Shown here piece after piece: positions 6,947-13,902 of a stretch of DNA of 14,032 nucleotides. Positions within the stretch are counted from its first letter, which is position 1. Each line of letters starts with the position of its first letter. The notes beneath the pieces are model-generated. The model was not told the origin of the DNA and ran no database searches. It worked only from the letters and a program-made list of their open reading frames with translations. The translations under genes and the position numbers were made by a program. The DNA is taken from positions 2,368 to 16,399 of the forward strand of contig VBLN01000086.1 of the NCBI GenBank assembly GCA_005878685.1, read 5' to 3'. Source of the DNA: Deltaproteobacteria bacterium (GTDB lineage: Bacteria > Desulfobacterota > Binatia > UBA9968).

Positions 6947-7984
6947 ATGCGATTGAAAAACTCGGATTGCTCAGGCGCTAGTAAGTTAGCAGCGGCTGCT
7001 CTCGAACATGCCGCGCTCCGCCGACTGTTCAGCCTGTGCCTGCTCGTCGTTCTCCTATTCTCCGGCTCGCTCGCTGTGTCGCAAGAACGGAGAAAAATCA
7101 GGATATCAAATGCGAATTTCAGTTTTACCGCGCTACCGCTCATCGCCGCGCGTGACTGGAATTTCTTTTCTGAACAGGGCTTGGACGTGGAGATCATCCT
7201 CATGCGCTCGGCGGCCGCCGCGGCAGCCCTAGCCTCCGGAGACTTGGACTACCAATCCGGCATCGGGCCAGCCTCCGTGAGCGCCACCTTGAGCGGCCTC
7301 GACTGCCGCGCGGTATGGTCTTCAACGAACAGGATTGCCTACTGGCTGATGGCGAGGACCGAGATCAAGAGCCTGCAGGAGTTGAAGCAAAAGAAAATCG
7401 GCATCTCCGGTCTTGGAGGCACGAGCCATGTCGCGCTAACAGGGGCACTGGAAAAGAGCGGGCTCGGCCCAAAAGATTTCGTTGCGGTCTCCGTGCCGCC
7501 GATGCAATTGGTTCAGTCATTGGAATCCAGATTCGTAGACGCGGCAGCGCTCAACCCGCCTTATATGTTTTTCGCCCAGAGACGCGGCTTTCATAGGCTG
7601 CTCGATATCGGAGCGCTGGTCGAGATGCCTTCCGGGGGTTTGACGGTGCTGATGAAAACCATTAGAAGCCGGCCCGATGAAGTTAAGCGGGTCATTCGGG
7701 CCCTGCAATTGGCCAAGAGAACCATGCTCAAGTCAAGGGAAAAGACACTCGACTTGATCACCCGCCTCCTCAAGATGGATAAGGAGACAGCGGTGGATAC
7801 CTACAGGCTAGTCGAGAGCAACTTCAACGACACGGGAATTCCGACGCTCGAAGGCATGGGAAACATTATCAAGGCATTGAAGTCCGAAGGCAGGTTCACA
7901 GACAGAAATGTCTCGTTTGAAGAAGTCGCCGAGCCGAAATTCGCTATCGAAGTGGCAAAAGAGCTGGGCTACAAAGTTCCCTGA
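6947..7984 (+). CDS. ABC transporter substrate-binding protein, NMT1-like
   Basis: This is a 345-residue periplasmic binding protein. The open frame extends back to 6824 inside the preceding gene. The ATG at 6947 is preferred because it clears that gene and is followed by a long Sec signal: basic RR at 25-26, hydrophobic LFSLCLLVVLLFSG at 27-40, likely cleaved near AVSQ. No good ribosome binding site is visible, so the start is uncertain and the n-region is unusually long. The mature part shows the NMT1 layout: an AARDWNFFSEQGLDVEI segment, SGDLDYQSGIGPASVSA, SLQELKQKKIGISGLGGTS, and a C-terminal helical region. It lies 25 bases after the cyclodeaminase-family gene. The ligand is unknown. No transporter permease or ATPase is present in the window. 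Confidence 0.85.
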   Translation: MRLKNSDCSGASKLAAAALEHAALRRLFSLCLLVVLLFSGSLAVSQERRKIRISNANFSFTALPLIAARDWNFFSEQGLDVEIILMRSAAAAAALASGDLDYQSGIGPASVSATLSGLDCRAVWSSTNRIAYWLMARTEIKSLQELKQKKIGISGLGGTSHVALTGALEKSGLGPKDFVAVSVPPMQLVQSLESRFVDAAALNPPYMFFAQRRGFHRLLDIGALVEMPSGGLTVLMKTIRSRPDEVKRVIRALQLAKRTMLKSREKTLDLITRLLKMDKETAVDTYRLVESNFNDTGIPTLEGMGNIIKALKSEGRFTDRNVSFEEVAEPKFAIEVAKELGYKVP

Positions 7985-8039
7985 AATTCGCTGTGCTCTC
8001 GCTAGTTTTCCTCTGATCGCAAACGCTCATAGGACTGGC

Positions 8040-8068
8040 TTGCAACCGGCGCAGGTTCATCCTAAAAT
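8040..8068 (+). promoter_or_regulatory. Putative promoter of the Tat-exported SBP gene
   Basis: TTGCAA (8040-8045), a 17-base spacer and TAAAAT (8063-8068, 5 of 6) sit in the 114-base gap after the preceding SBP gene. The start would be near 8075, leaving room for the GGAGG at 8086-8090. Confidence 0.4.
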
Positions 8069-8098
8069 TCGCCCAACCTTGCCATGGAGGCGCAAACC

Positions 8099-9071
8099 AT
8101 GAAGAAGATTACCGTGGGCATTGACTTGAAGACTCTGAGCCGGCGTGAATTCCTGGGCACAGTCCTCAAGGGAGGAATCGCAACGACGGGGGCCCTGATG
8201 CTGCCATGGGATCTGGCCCTGGCGCAGACCAAGCTTCAAGTCGGGACAATGAAGATCGGCGACCTGTCGCCCTTTTTCATCGCTCAGGAGAAGGGATTCT
8301 TCAAAGATGCCGGCCTCGACATCAACGTCACCGCGATGGTCGGCGGAGCGGCGATACAGCCGGCCCTCGCCTCGGGCGCTCTTAACATCGGCTGGTCCAA
8401 TGTCGTCTCCGTCTATCAAGGCTATTTAGAGGGTTTCGATTATCGCTTTATCGCCAATGGCGCGATCAATAGGCGGGGGACCAACGATGTCTTTGGCTTC
8501 CAAGTCGCTGTGGATTCGCCCATCAAGTCCGCCAAGGAGCTCAATGGAAAGACCGTCGCCGTTAACACCTTGAGCAATATCATGCAGGCTGCCTGCGCGC
8601 ACTGGATTGACAATAACGGCGGTGACTCCTCCAAGGTGAAATGGGTTGAGGTGCCTTTCCCCCAGATGGAAGCGGCCTTAGTCAGTAAGAACATCGATGC
8701 CTTTGGCGCGGTGGAGCCGTTCGTTAAGGGTGTTGGGCCACCCTCTGGGAGGAATTGCCCCGAGGCTCCTGATCGCATCCTATTTCTCCAGTGAGGCATG
8801 GATCCAGAAGAACGGGGATGCGGTTAAGGCATTCGTCACGGCGTTAAACCGCGGAATTGATGCCCACAATGCCAACCCCGAAGAGGCGAAGGCGACTATC
8901 GCCAAAAACACCGGGCTCAAGCCTGAGTTTTTAAAGCTTGTAGAACTGCCCGCTTTCGAGAAAAAGATCTTGGAATCGGACCTCCAGCCATGGGTGGACG
9001 TGTCCTTCCAATACAAGCTGATTGCCCGCAAGTTCCCACCCCGCGAGGTGATCTCCAAGGTCGCGCTTTAG
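8099..9071 (+). pseudogene. ABC transporter substrate-binding protein (NMT1-like, Tat signal), frameshifted
   Basis: One SBP is split over two frames. The first part starts at the ATG at 8099, chosen over 8084 because GGAGG at 8086-8090 is eight bases ahead. It carries a Tat signal: SRREFL at 14-19, a hydrophobic stretch, and cleavage near ALAQ at 40-43. NMT1 features follow (SPFFIAQEKGFFKDAGLDINV, ASGALNIGWSNVVSVYQGY, AKELNGKTVAVN) down to AVEPFVK at 8728. Homology resumes at 8730 in the next frame with VLGHPLGGIAPRLLIASYF and runs normally to the stop at 9071. Family members usually have several more residues between EPF(V/L) and the VLGHP-like strand, so a deletion of perhaps 20-30 bases is more likely than a single extra base. 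As read, the product would be a truncated protein ending at 8794. No slippery heptamer is seen at the junction. Confidence 0.8.
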
Positions 9072-9098
9072 ACTGGAGCACCGACGGCTTCGACGCAA

Positions 9099-10124
9099 TC
9101 ACCTTGTCCGCTCGCTGCTCTTCTTACTTTCAAGTTGCTTTCGGACTTCTTCAACAAACTTCAGATTCATCAGCCTGTCGACCGGAATCTCCTCCTTAAT
9201 CTTCAAAGGGACTCTGACGTCGTACTCGATGACACTCCTAAGAGCACCGGGTGAGGGAAGACCCGGGACTCCTTCAGGCAGCGATTTGATGTATCGCCTG
9301 ATGCCGTCGGACACGAGCGCGCGGCCGATGCTGCCAAACTTTAGTCTCTTGATCGCCACGTCGGTCGCCCCTTCGACATCGTCGCGAATGAACATCAGCG
9401 ACCGGATCACGGCGCGCAGCCACCTTTTGATCTGACCGGGAATTTCGCTGATCTTCTTCTCCGTCACCGCAAATCCCTGAAACGGGTAGGGAAACATGTC
9501 GCCGAGAAAGGCAAGCACTCGAATTCCCTCCCGCTCAGCGCGCACGATGCTCGCCGGATCCAACATCGCCGCCTCGGCGACCCCGGACTTGAGTGCCGCA
9601 ATGACCGTGCTCGGACTCGTGCCCAAGGCGACGCGGTTAAAGTCTCCCGCGGCTAATCCATGGCCTTCGAAATAGCGCGTCAGCAGGGTATCCGTCGTAT
9701 CTCTCAGCGCGTTCACGCCGACCGTCTTCCCCTTGAGGTCGGAGATTTTGGCTATGTTGGGGCCGGTCACCAGATACCAAGTGACCCTCTCCGTTTGAAA
9801 CATGATAACCTTGAGCGGAGCGCCTCCCGATATGACCGCGCGCATTCCACTCCCGCCAGCCCCGCTGTAGTCGACGGCGCCGCTCAGCAGCGCGGCAATG
9901 CCGGTAGGCCCCCCGATAGACACGATCTCATTCTCGAGCTCTTCCTCTCTAAAGAATCCCTTTTCCTCGGCAACATAGAGGGAAAGATAGTGAATAGACG
10001 CTGAGGGGATCGCGGTCCTGATCTTTTCCGCGCGGCCTGCCGTGGAAAAAAGGAGGGGAAGAACCATGGACAAGATCCACACAGGCCTTGTCCGAGAGTA
10101 GGACGTGTTGCTAACCCATCTCGC
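9099..10124 (-). CDS. ABC transporter substrate-binding protein, NMT1-like
   Basis: This is a 341-residue periplasmic binding protein. The frame can be extended to a GTG at 10157, but that codon lies inside the probable promoter (TTGACA at 10167-10162). The ATG at 10124, with AGGCG seven bases ahead, is preferred. The Sec signal has RTRP at 12-15, a core WILSMVLPLLFSTA (17-30), and likely cleavage after GRA (33). Mature features are SLYVAEEKGFFREEELENEI (49-68), LLSGAVDYSGAGGSGM (80-95), LKGKTVGV (131-138) and a helical C-terminal lobe. It converges with the frameshifted SBP (27 bases between stops) and diverges from the family 1 SBP. It is not close in sequence to its NMT1-type neighbours, so it is not a recent tandem duplicate. 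The ligand is unknown. Confidence 0.88.
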   Translation of the reverse strand, partial: ARWVSNTSYSRTRPVWILSMVLPLLFSTAGRAEKIRTAIPSASIHYLSLYVAEEKGFFREEELENEIVSIGGPTGIAALLSGAVDYSGAGGSGMRAVISGGAPLKVIMFQTERVTWYLVTGPNIAKISDLKGKTVGVNALRDTTDTLLTRYFEGHGLAAGDFNRVALGTSPSTVIAALKSGVAEAAMLDPASIVRAEREGIRVLAFLGDMFPYPFQGFAVTEKKISEIPGQIKRWLRAVIRSLMFIRDDVEGATDVAIKRLKFGSIGRALVSDGIRRYIKSLPEGVPGLPSPGALRSVIEYDVRVPLKIKEEIPVDRLMNLKFVEEVRKQLESKKSSERTR

Positions 10125-10139
10125 CATGGACGTCGCCTG

Positions 10140-10167
10140 AATATGATTTTTTCCCACTGCCTGTCAA
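10140..10167 (-). promoter_or_regulatory. Putative promoter of the minus-strand SBP gene, with inverted repeat over the -35
   Basis: On the minus strand a perfect TTGACA (10167-10162) is followed after 16 bases by CATATT (10145-10140), or after 18 bases by a poorer TATTCA. The leader to the ATG at 10124 would be very short, about 10 bases. A GCCTG-TCAAG-CAGGC inverted repeat (10159-10173) covers the -35 and could be an operator. Confidence 0.45.
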
Positions 10168-10233
10168 GCAGGCGGAAGCCTAAGAGAGAGACCTGCCCCT
10201 CCAGCGCTGCTGAAGGCATCTACAATGAGTGAC

Positions 10234-10261
10234 TTGATTTCTTCCTCCCGCCCTATATAAA
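10234..10261 (+). promoter_or_regulatory. Putative promoter of the family 1 SBP gene
   Basis: TTGATT (10234-10239), a 16-base spacer and TATAAA (10256-10261, 5 of 6) lie about 50 bases before the ATG at 10310. The core of the opposite-strand promoter at 10140-10167 lies about 65 bases away, so the two genes have a divergent control region. Confidence 0.5.
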
Positions 10262-10309
10262 GCTACAGCAAACGACCTCCCAGCTCTTCCTCTAAGGAGG
10301 CACAAGATC

Positions 10310-11335
10310 ATGAATAGAATCCATCGAGCCGTCATCTTTGCAGCCTGTGCTTTCATCGCCTTGCTTTCGACGCCATCGGCTCCTGCAGCCGACTTTTCAG
10401 CTTTGATCCCCAAAGCCAAAGAGGAGCGAGAAATAGTTTGGTATACGACGACTTCGAATGCCGACAATCAGTCCATCGTGAACGGATTTACGCGCAAGTA
10501 TCCTTTCCTCAAAGTCCAGGTTCTGCGCACGACCGGGGAGAAGCTGCGGCAGAGGATCCTCACGGAAGCCGCCGCGGGACAATACTTCTCGGACGCGGTC
10601 GTCTTCAACACCATGGAGATGGCTCTATTGAAATCGCGCAATTTGCTCCAGCCCTACGTCCCCCCCGAGGGAGAAGTCTATCCCGCCGGCGCCAAAGACC
10701 GGGAAGGATACTTCACCGGTATTTATGCCCGGAACTTCGTCCTTGGATACAATACTGCCATGATCCCCGACAAGGAACGACCCAGAGATTGGCCGGACCT
10801 CCTGAACCCCCGCTGGAAGGGAAAGATCGGCATCGATGAAGAGGAGTTCGAGTGGTTCGGAACGCTCATCGATTACTGGGGAAGAGAGAAGACAGTCAAG
10901 TATATGAAGGCGCTCGCTGGGCAGCAGCCTCAGTTGCGGCGCGGACATAGCCTTCTGGCCCAGCTTTTGGCGGCGGGCGAGTTCCCGGTGGCGATTGTCT
11001 TTCCCTATAACATGGAACAGCTGAAGCAGCGGGGAGCTCCGGTCGATTGGGCTACAACCTCTGATCCTATTGTGACCTCGATCAACGGGATCGGTATTGC
11101 CGCCAAGGCGCCTCATCCCAATGCGGCGAAGCTGCTGGTCAATTACATCCTCTCCGAGGAAGGACAGAATATCATCCGGGATCTTTTCCGCGTCCCGGTT
11201 CGTCCCGCCGTAAAGCCGGCGGCGCCGAAGCTCGAACAATCTAATCTAAAAGTCCGCTACGTGCCGTCCGAAATGTTTAAGAAAATCGCGGAATACGAAG
11301 AGGAATTCAGGCAGATCTTTTGGAAGACAAAATGA
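10310..11335 (+). CDS. Extracellular solute-binding protein family 1 (Fe(III)-type ABC SBP fold)
   Basis: This 341-residue periplasmic protein starts with a clear Sec signal (MNRIHR, hydrophobic core 7-20, cleavage after APAA at 27). GGAGG lies nine bases before the ATG. Family features are EREIVWYTTTSNADNQSIVNGF (start of lobe 1), VLGYNTAMI at the hinge, the segment PRDWPDLLNPRWKGKIGI near 159-176, and VTSINGIGIAAKAPHPNAAKLLVNYILSEEGQ, the usual lobe-closing region. Iron-binding members use a Tyr-Tyr pair in the second lobe. The corresponding region here reads VAIVFPYNMEQL with no such pair, so ferric iron is an unlikely ligand and an organic acid, phosphonate-like or other anion is possible. 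No permease or ATPase gene follows; the next gene is convergent, 17 bases away. Expression is probably from 10234-10261. Confidence 0.9.
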   Translation: MNRIHRAVIFAACAFIALLSTPSAPAADFSALIPKAKEEREIVWYTTTSNADNQSIVNGFTRKYPFLKVQVLRTTGEKLRQRILTEAAAGQYFSDAVVFNTMEMALLKSRNLLQPYVPPEGEVYPAGAKDREGYFTGIYARNFVLGYNTAMIPDKERPRDWPDLLNPRWKGKIGIDEEEFEWFGTLIDYWGREKTVKYMKALAGQQPQLRRGHSLLAQLLAAGEFPVAIVFPYNMEQLKQRGAPVDWATTSDPIVTSINGIGIAAKAPHPNAAKLLVNYILSEEGQNIIRDLFRVPVRPAVKPAAPKLEQSNLKVRYVPSEMFKKIAEYEEEFRQIFWKTK

Positions 11336-11352
11336 AAATCGGCCAATAGGAG

Positions 11353-12216
11353 CTATTTATCCTCGCGCACGCTGCGCAGGTATTGCTGCTCAAGTTTCTC
11401 CCACTTGGCAAGATCGACTAGCTTGTCCCGTTCTTGGAACGTGGCCAGGCGGTCGCCCATCGCCTCCGTAGTTCCGTCCCGCTTAAGCAGGCTCAGTGCC
11501 TCCTTCATGGCATGAATCGCCGCTCGCTGTGTCTCGGAAGGAAAGATCGCGATGCGGAATCCCATCGCCTCAAGGCGAGAGGCCGGCAGAAGCGGAGTTT
11601 TGCCCCCCTTGAACATATTGATCATGAGCGGCACCTCGGTGATCGAACGAGCGATCTTATCGATCTCCGCTTCCGACTCAGGTGCCTCGACAAAGACCGC
11701 ATCGACTCCCAACCGGGCGAACGATTTGCCGCGCCGGATCGCTTCCTCAAGACCGTGAATCGCCCGAGCGTCGGTCCGACCGATGATGGCAAAATCTGCA
11801 TCGGTCCGGCTCGCCAGGGCGGCTTCCAACTTTTTCTCCATCTCGGCCAGAGAGATGACCTCCTTCCCTTCGAGGTGGCCGCACCTCTTGGGAGTCACCT
11901 GGTCTTCGAGATGAATCGCCGCCACTCCGACTCGCTCTAACTCCTGCATCGCGCGAATGAGATTGAGAGCATTACCGTAGCCGGTATCGGCGTCGGCGAT
12001 GACCGGAATCTTGACTGCGGGTACAACCTGGGCGGCCCTCTCGATCACCTCCGACAGGGTGATGAGGCCGATGTCGGGAACGCCCATGCTGCGCGCCACG
12101 GCACCGCCGCTCAAATAGACCGCCTCAAATCCGGCTTGCTCCACAAGCCGGGCGGAGAGTCCATCAAAAGCTCCGGGCGCGATCAGAAGTTTTTTACGGG
12201 CGAAAAGTTCTTTCAA
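11353..12216 (-). CDS. Isocitrate lyase / PEP mutase family protein (2-methylisocitrate lyase-like)
   Basis: This TIM-barrel C-C or P-C lyase family enzyme acts on 2-oxo or 2-hydroxy acids. Counting from the TTG at 12216 it has 287 residues, normal for PrpB/oxaloacetate decarboxylase-like members. Motifs are APGAFDGLSARLVEQAGFEAVY (13-34), the Mg-binding DADTGYG (75-81), and EDQVTPKRCGHLEGKEV (104-120). The last holds the lyase-type KRCGH loop with Cys112, so a lyase is favoured over a mutase. There is no ATG near the expected N-terminus. TTG at 12216 overlaps the stop of the upstream protease gene as TTGA, which suggests translational coupling. An in-frame TTG at 12267 would add 17 residues unlike the family, without a ribosome binding site. 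Three-carbon or propionate-related metabolism is the likely role; the exact substrate is open. Confidence 0.85.
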   Translation of the reverse strand: MKELFARKKLLIAPGAFDGLSARLVEQAGFEAVYLSGGAVARSMGVPDIGLITLSEVIERAAQVVPAVKIPVIADADTGYGNALNLIRAMQELERVGVAAIHLEDQVTPKRCGHLEGKEVISLAEMEKKLEAALASRTDADFAIIGRTDARAIHGLEEAIRRGKSFARLGVDAVFVEAPESEAEIDKIARSITEVPLMINMFKGGKTPLLPASRLEAMGFRIAIFPSETQRAAIHAMKEALSLLKRDGTTEAMGDRLATFQERDKLVDLAKWEKLEQQYLRSVREDK

Positions 12217-13457
12217 TCGTTCCGTTCCACCGTGGTCGGATGGGAGTAGTGATAGGCGGAGTACCAAGGATGGGGCGTGAGATTTGAGAGGTTCCTCACT
12301 GTTAAATTGATCAAAGCCTCTTCCATCGGTTTTCCGTCTTTCAAGACCTTGGCCGCGAAGCGGTCCGCCTCGTACTCGTGCTTGCGCGAGAGCAGGTTCA
12401 GCAGGGGACCAAGATAAAAGGTCAATGGACCCGAAATCAAGCCCAACAGGACCAGGGCCCGATAGTTGGAGGGTTCCAGACCAAAGGCATGGAAGAAAGG
12501 CGCGTAGTCGATCAGTAAACTGAGAATATAGAGACCGCCCAAGAGAAACAGACTCTGGACTAGAAGCATCCTGCGGACGTGCTTCATTTTGTAATGACCC
12601 ATCTCATGCGCCAAAACAGCGAGCCCCTGGTCGCGACTCATCTGCTCCAAGAGAGTATCGAAAAGAACGATCCGCTTCGCCTTTCCTATACCCGTGAAAT
12701 AGGCATTGGAGTGGCTCGAACGCTTAGATCCATTCATGGTGTAGATCCCGCCGGTCTTGAAGCCCACCTCGTCCGCTAAAGTGAGAATCCGCTCGCGCAG
12801 TTCGTCATCCTTGAGCGGCTCGAATTTATTGAACCACGGTGCGATGAGAATGGGATAAAGAACCAACAGCAAAAATTGAAAGGCAAAGACAAAGAGAAAA
12901 ACCCAGAGCCACCAATAGGAGCCCGTCCCCTCCATCAACCAGAGGACGGCAAAGAGAAAGGGGATGCCGATCGCAATCCCCAGAAAAAACCCTTTGAGCT
13001 TGTCGGCAAGGTAAAGCTTCCATGTCGTCTTGTTAAATCCGAAGCGCGTCTCGAGCCCGAAGGTCGCATATAGATCGGTGGGCAGGCTCAAGGTTGAAAA
13101 GAGCAGCCCTGTAGCCAGACAGAATACTATTCCCGTCGCCTGCGTACGCGGCGCAAAATGACCGCCGAGATTCTGCGCGACGCGATCTAAAAACGGGAGC
13201 ACGCCCCCGAACAGTACGAACAAAGTCACCAACCTTCCGTAGAGATCAGCCCAACGCTGGAACCGACCTTTCGCGAGGGTATAGTCGACCGACTTCTGGT
13301 AGTCCTCGACGCCTATTCTACCCTTAAAAATAGCAGGAACTCCGTTCTCGGCCTGCCGTTTGCGCACCCAGGCCATATTCAATTCGTTGAGAACAAATTC
13401 CACGAGAAATTCCAGGAGAAAGAAGACGAAAAATAAGCCAATGACGACATGTTCCAT
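12213..13457 (-). CDS. M48 family zinc metalloprotease, Ste24/CAAX prenyl protease 1-like
   Basis: This 414-residue integral membrane protease is close to the usual Ste24 length. The N-terminal M48_N region has hydrophobic spans at roughly 5-24, 76-92, 104-124, 156-175 and 180-206. The catalytic domain has SKRSSHSNAYFTGIGKAKRI (244-263), the zinc motif HEMGH (284-288), and the third ligand in RKHEYEAD (358-365, Glu361). Two more membrane spans lie between them (about 298-317 and 334-356). The C-terminal HPWYSAYHYSHPTTVERN is the conserved Ste24 end. Everything needed for activity is present. Bacteria generally lack CAAX prenylation, so its substrate is probably a membrane or misfolded protein. 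No strong ribosome binding site precedes the ATG. The stop overlaps the start of the lyase gene, and the PIN toxin gene lies 58 bases upstream. Confidence 0.93.
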   Translation of the reverse strand: MEHVVIGLFFVFFLLEFLVEFVLNELNMAWVRKRQAENGVPAIFKGRIGVEDYQKSVDYTLAKGRFQRWADLYGRLVTLFVLFGGVLPFLDRVAQNLGGHFAPRTQATGIVFCLATGLLFSTLSLPTDLYATFGLETRFGFNKTTWKLYLADKLKGFFLGIAIGIPFLFAVLWLMEGTGSYWWLWVFLFVFAFQFLLLVLYPILIAPWFNKFEPLKDDELRERILTLADEVGFKTGGIYTMNGSKRSSHSNAYFTGIGKAKRIVLFDTLLEQMSRDQGLAVLAHEMGHYKMKHVRRMLLVQSLFLLGGLYILSLLIDYAPFFHAFGLEPSNYRALVLLGLISGPLTFYLGPLLNLLSRKHEYEADRFAAKVLKDGKPMEEALINLTVRNLSNLTPHPWYSAYHYSHPTTVERND

Positions 13458-13515
13458 TCTTAGTTGATGACTAGCTCGATCTTTTTGGGGTGCTTGGAGT
13501 GAACTCTGCCCGGCC

Positions 13516-13902
13516 TCACCACATAGTTCGCACCGGATATTGGTTAACGAGGTTATCCGGAGTTAAAACCACCAGACCGTGCACAATTGCTTGACAAACC
13601 AGCATTCTGTCAAAGGGATCTTTATGCAGCAGAGGAAGCCGGGCCAGATGGAGCGCAGCTTCTTCGTCAAGTGGCAGCGGTTCAATGCCGTGCTGTTCCC
13701 GCTGCATTGGGACAAATCGCTCCGGCGGTTCGGGAAGAGGCAGCCGTCCGAGGGCATACTTGACTGCCATCTCCCATGAAGATACCGAACTTAAAAAAAT
13801 CTCATTCCCCGGATCAACAAACAATTCGCGGGCACGGGCTGAAAGCTCCGGCGCGCCGCTGATAACCCATAAAAACGTAGAAGTATCCAGAAGAAACCTC
13901 AT
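13516..13902 (-). CDS. vapC: PIN-domain ribonuclease toxin, VapC type
   Basis: This 128-residue single-domain PIN protein has normal VapC length. The acidic active-site residues are visible: Asp6 in FLLDTSTFLW, Glu44 in SSVSSWEMAVKYALGRLPLP, Asp95 and/or Asp98 in HKDPFDRMLVCQAI, and Asp116 in VVLTPD. VapC toxins cut tRNA or rRNA when released from the antitoxin; the RNA target here is unknown. The ATG overlaps the antitoxin stop as ATGA (13902-13899), so translation is coupled. All catalytic residues are present, which suggests a working toxin. The subgroup, with the conserved SSxSxWE and KDPFDRML segments, usually pairs with a Phd/YefM-like antitoxin, which agrees with the fragment upstream. 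It could be called generically a type II toxin if VapC nomenclature is reserved for VapB-paired members. Confidence 0.93.
   Translation of the reverse strand: MRFLLDTSTFLWVISGAPELSARARELFVDPGNEIFLSSVSSWEMAVKYALGRLPLPEPPERFVPMQREQHGIEPLPLDEEAALHLARLPLLHKDPFDRMLVCQAIVHGLVVLTPDNLVNQYPVRTMW

Noticed and set aside
6640..7203. Minus-strand open frame of 187 codons across the end of the cyclodeaminase-family gene
   Set aside because: It covers two real plus-strand genes, has no family resemblance and no ribosome binding site.
8715..8745. Programmed ribosomal frameshift in the Tat-exported SBP
   Set aside because: No slippery heptamer or strong downstream hairpin is visible, residues seem to be missing at the joint, and such SBPs are not known to use frameshifting.
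10625..11239. Minus-strand open frame of 204 codons inside the family 1 SBP gene
   Set aside because: It is fully antisense to a clear SBP with signal peptide and strong ribosome binding site, and its product shows no domain.
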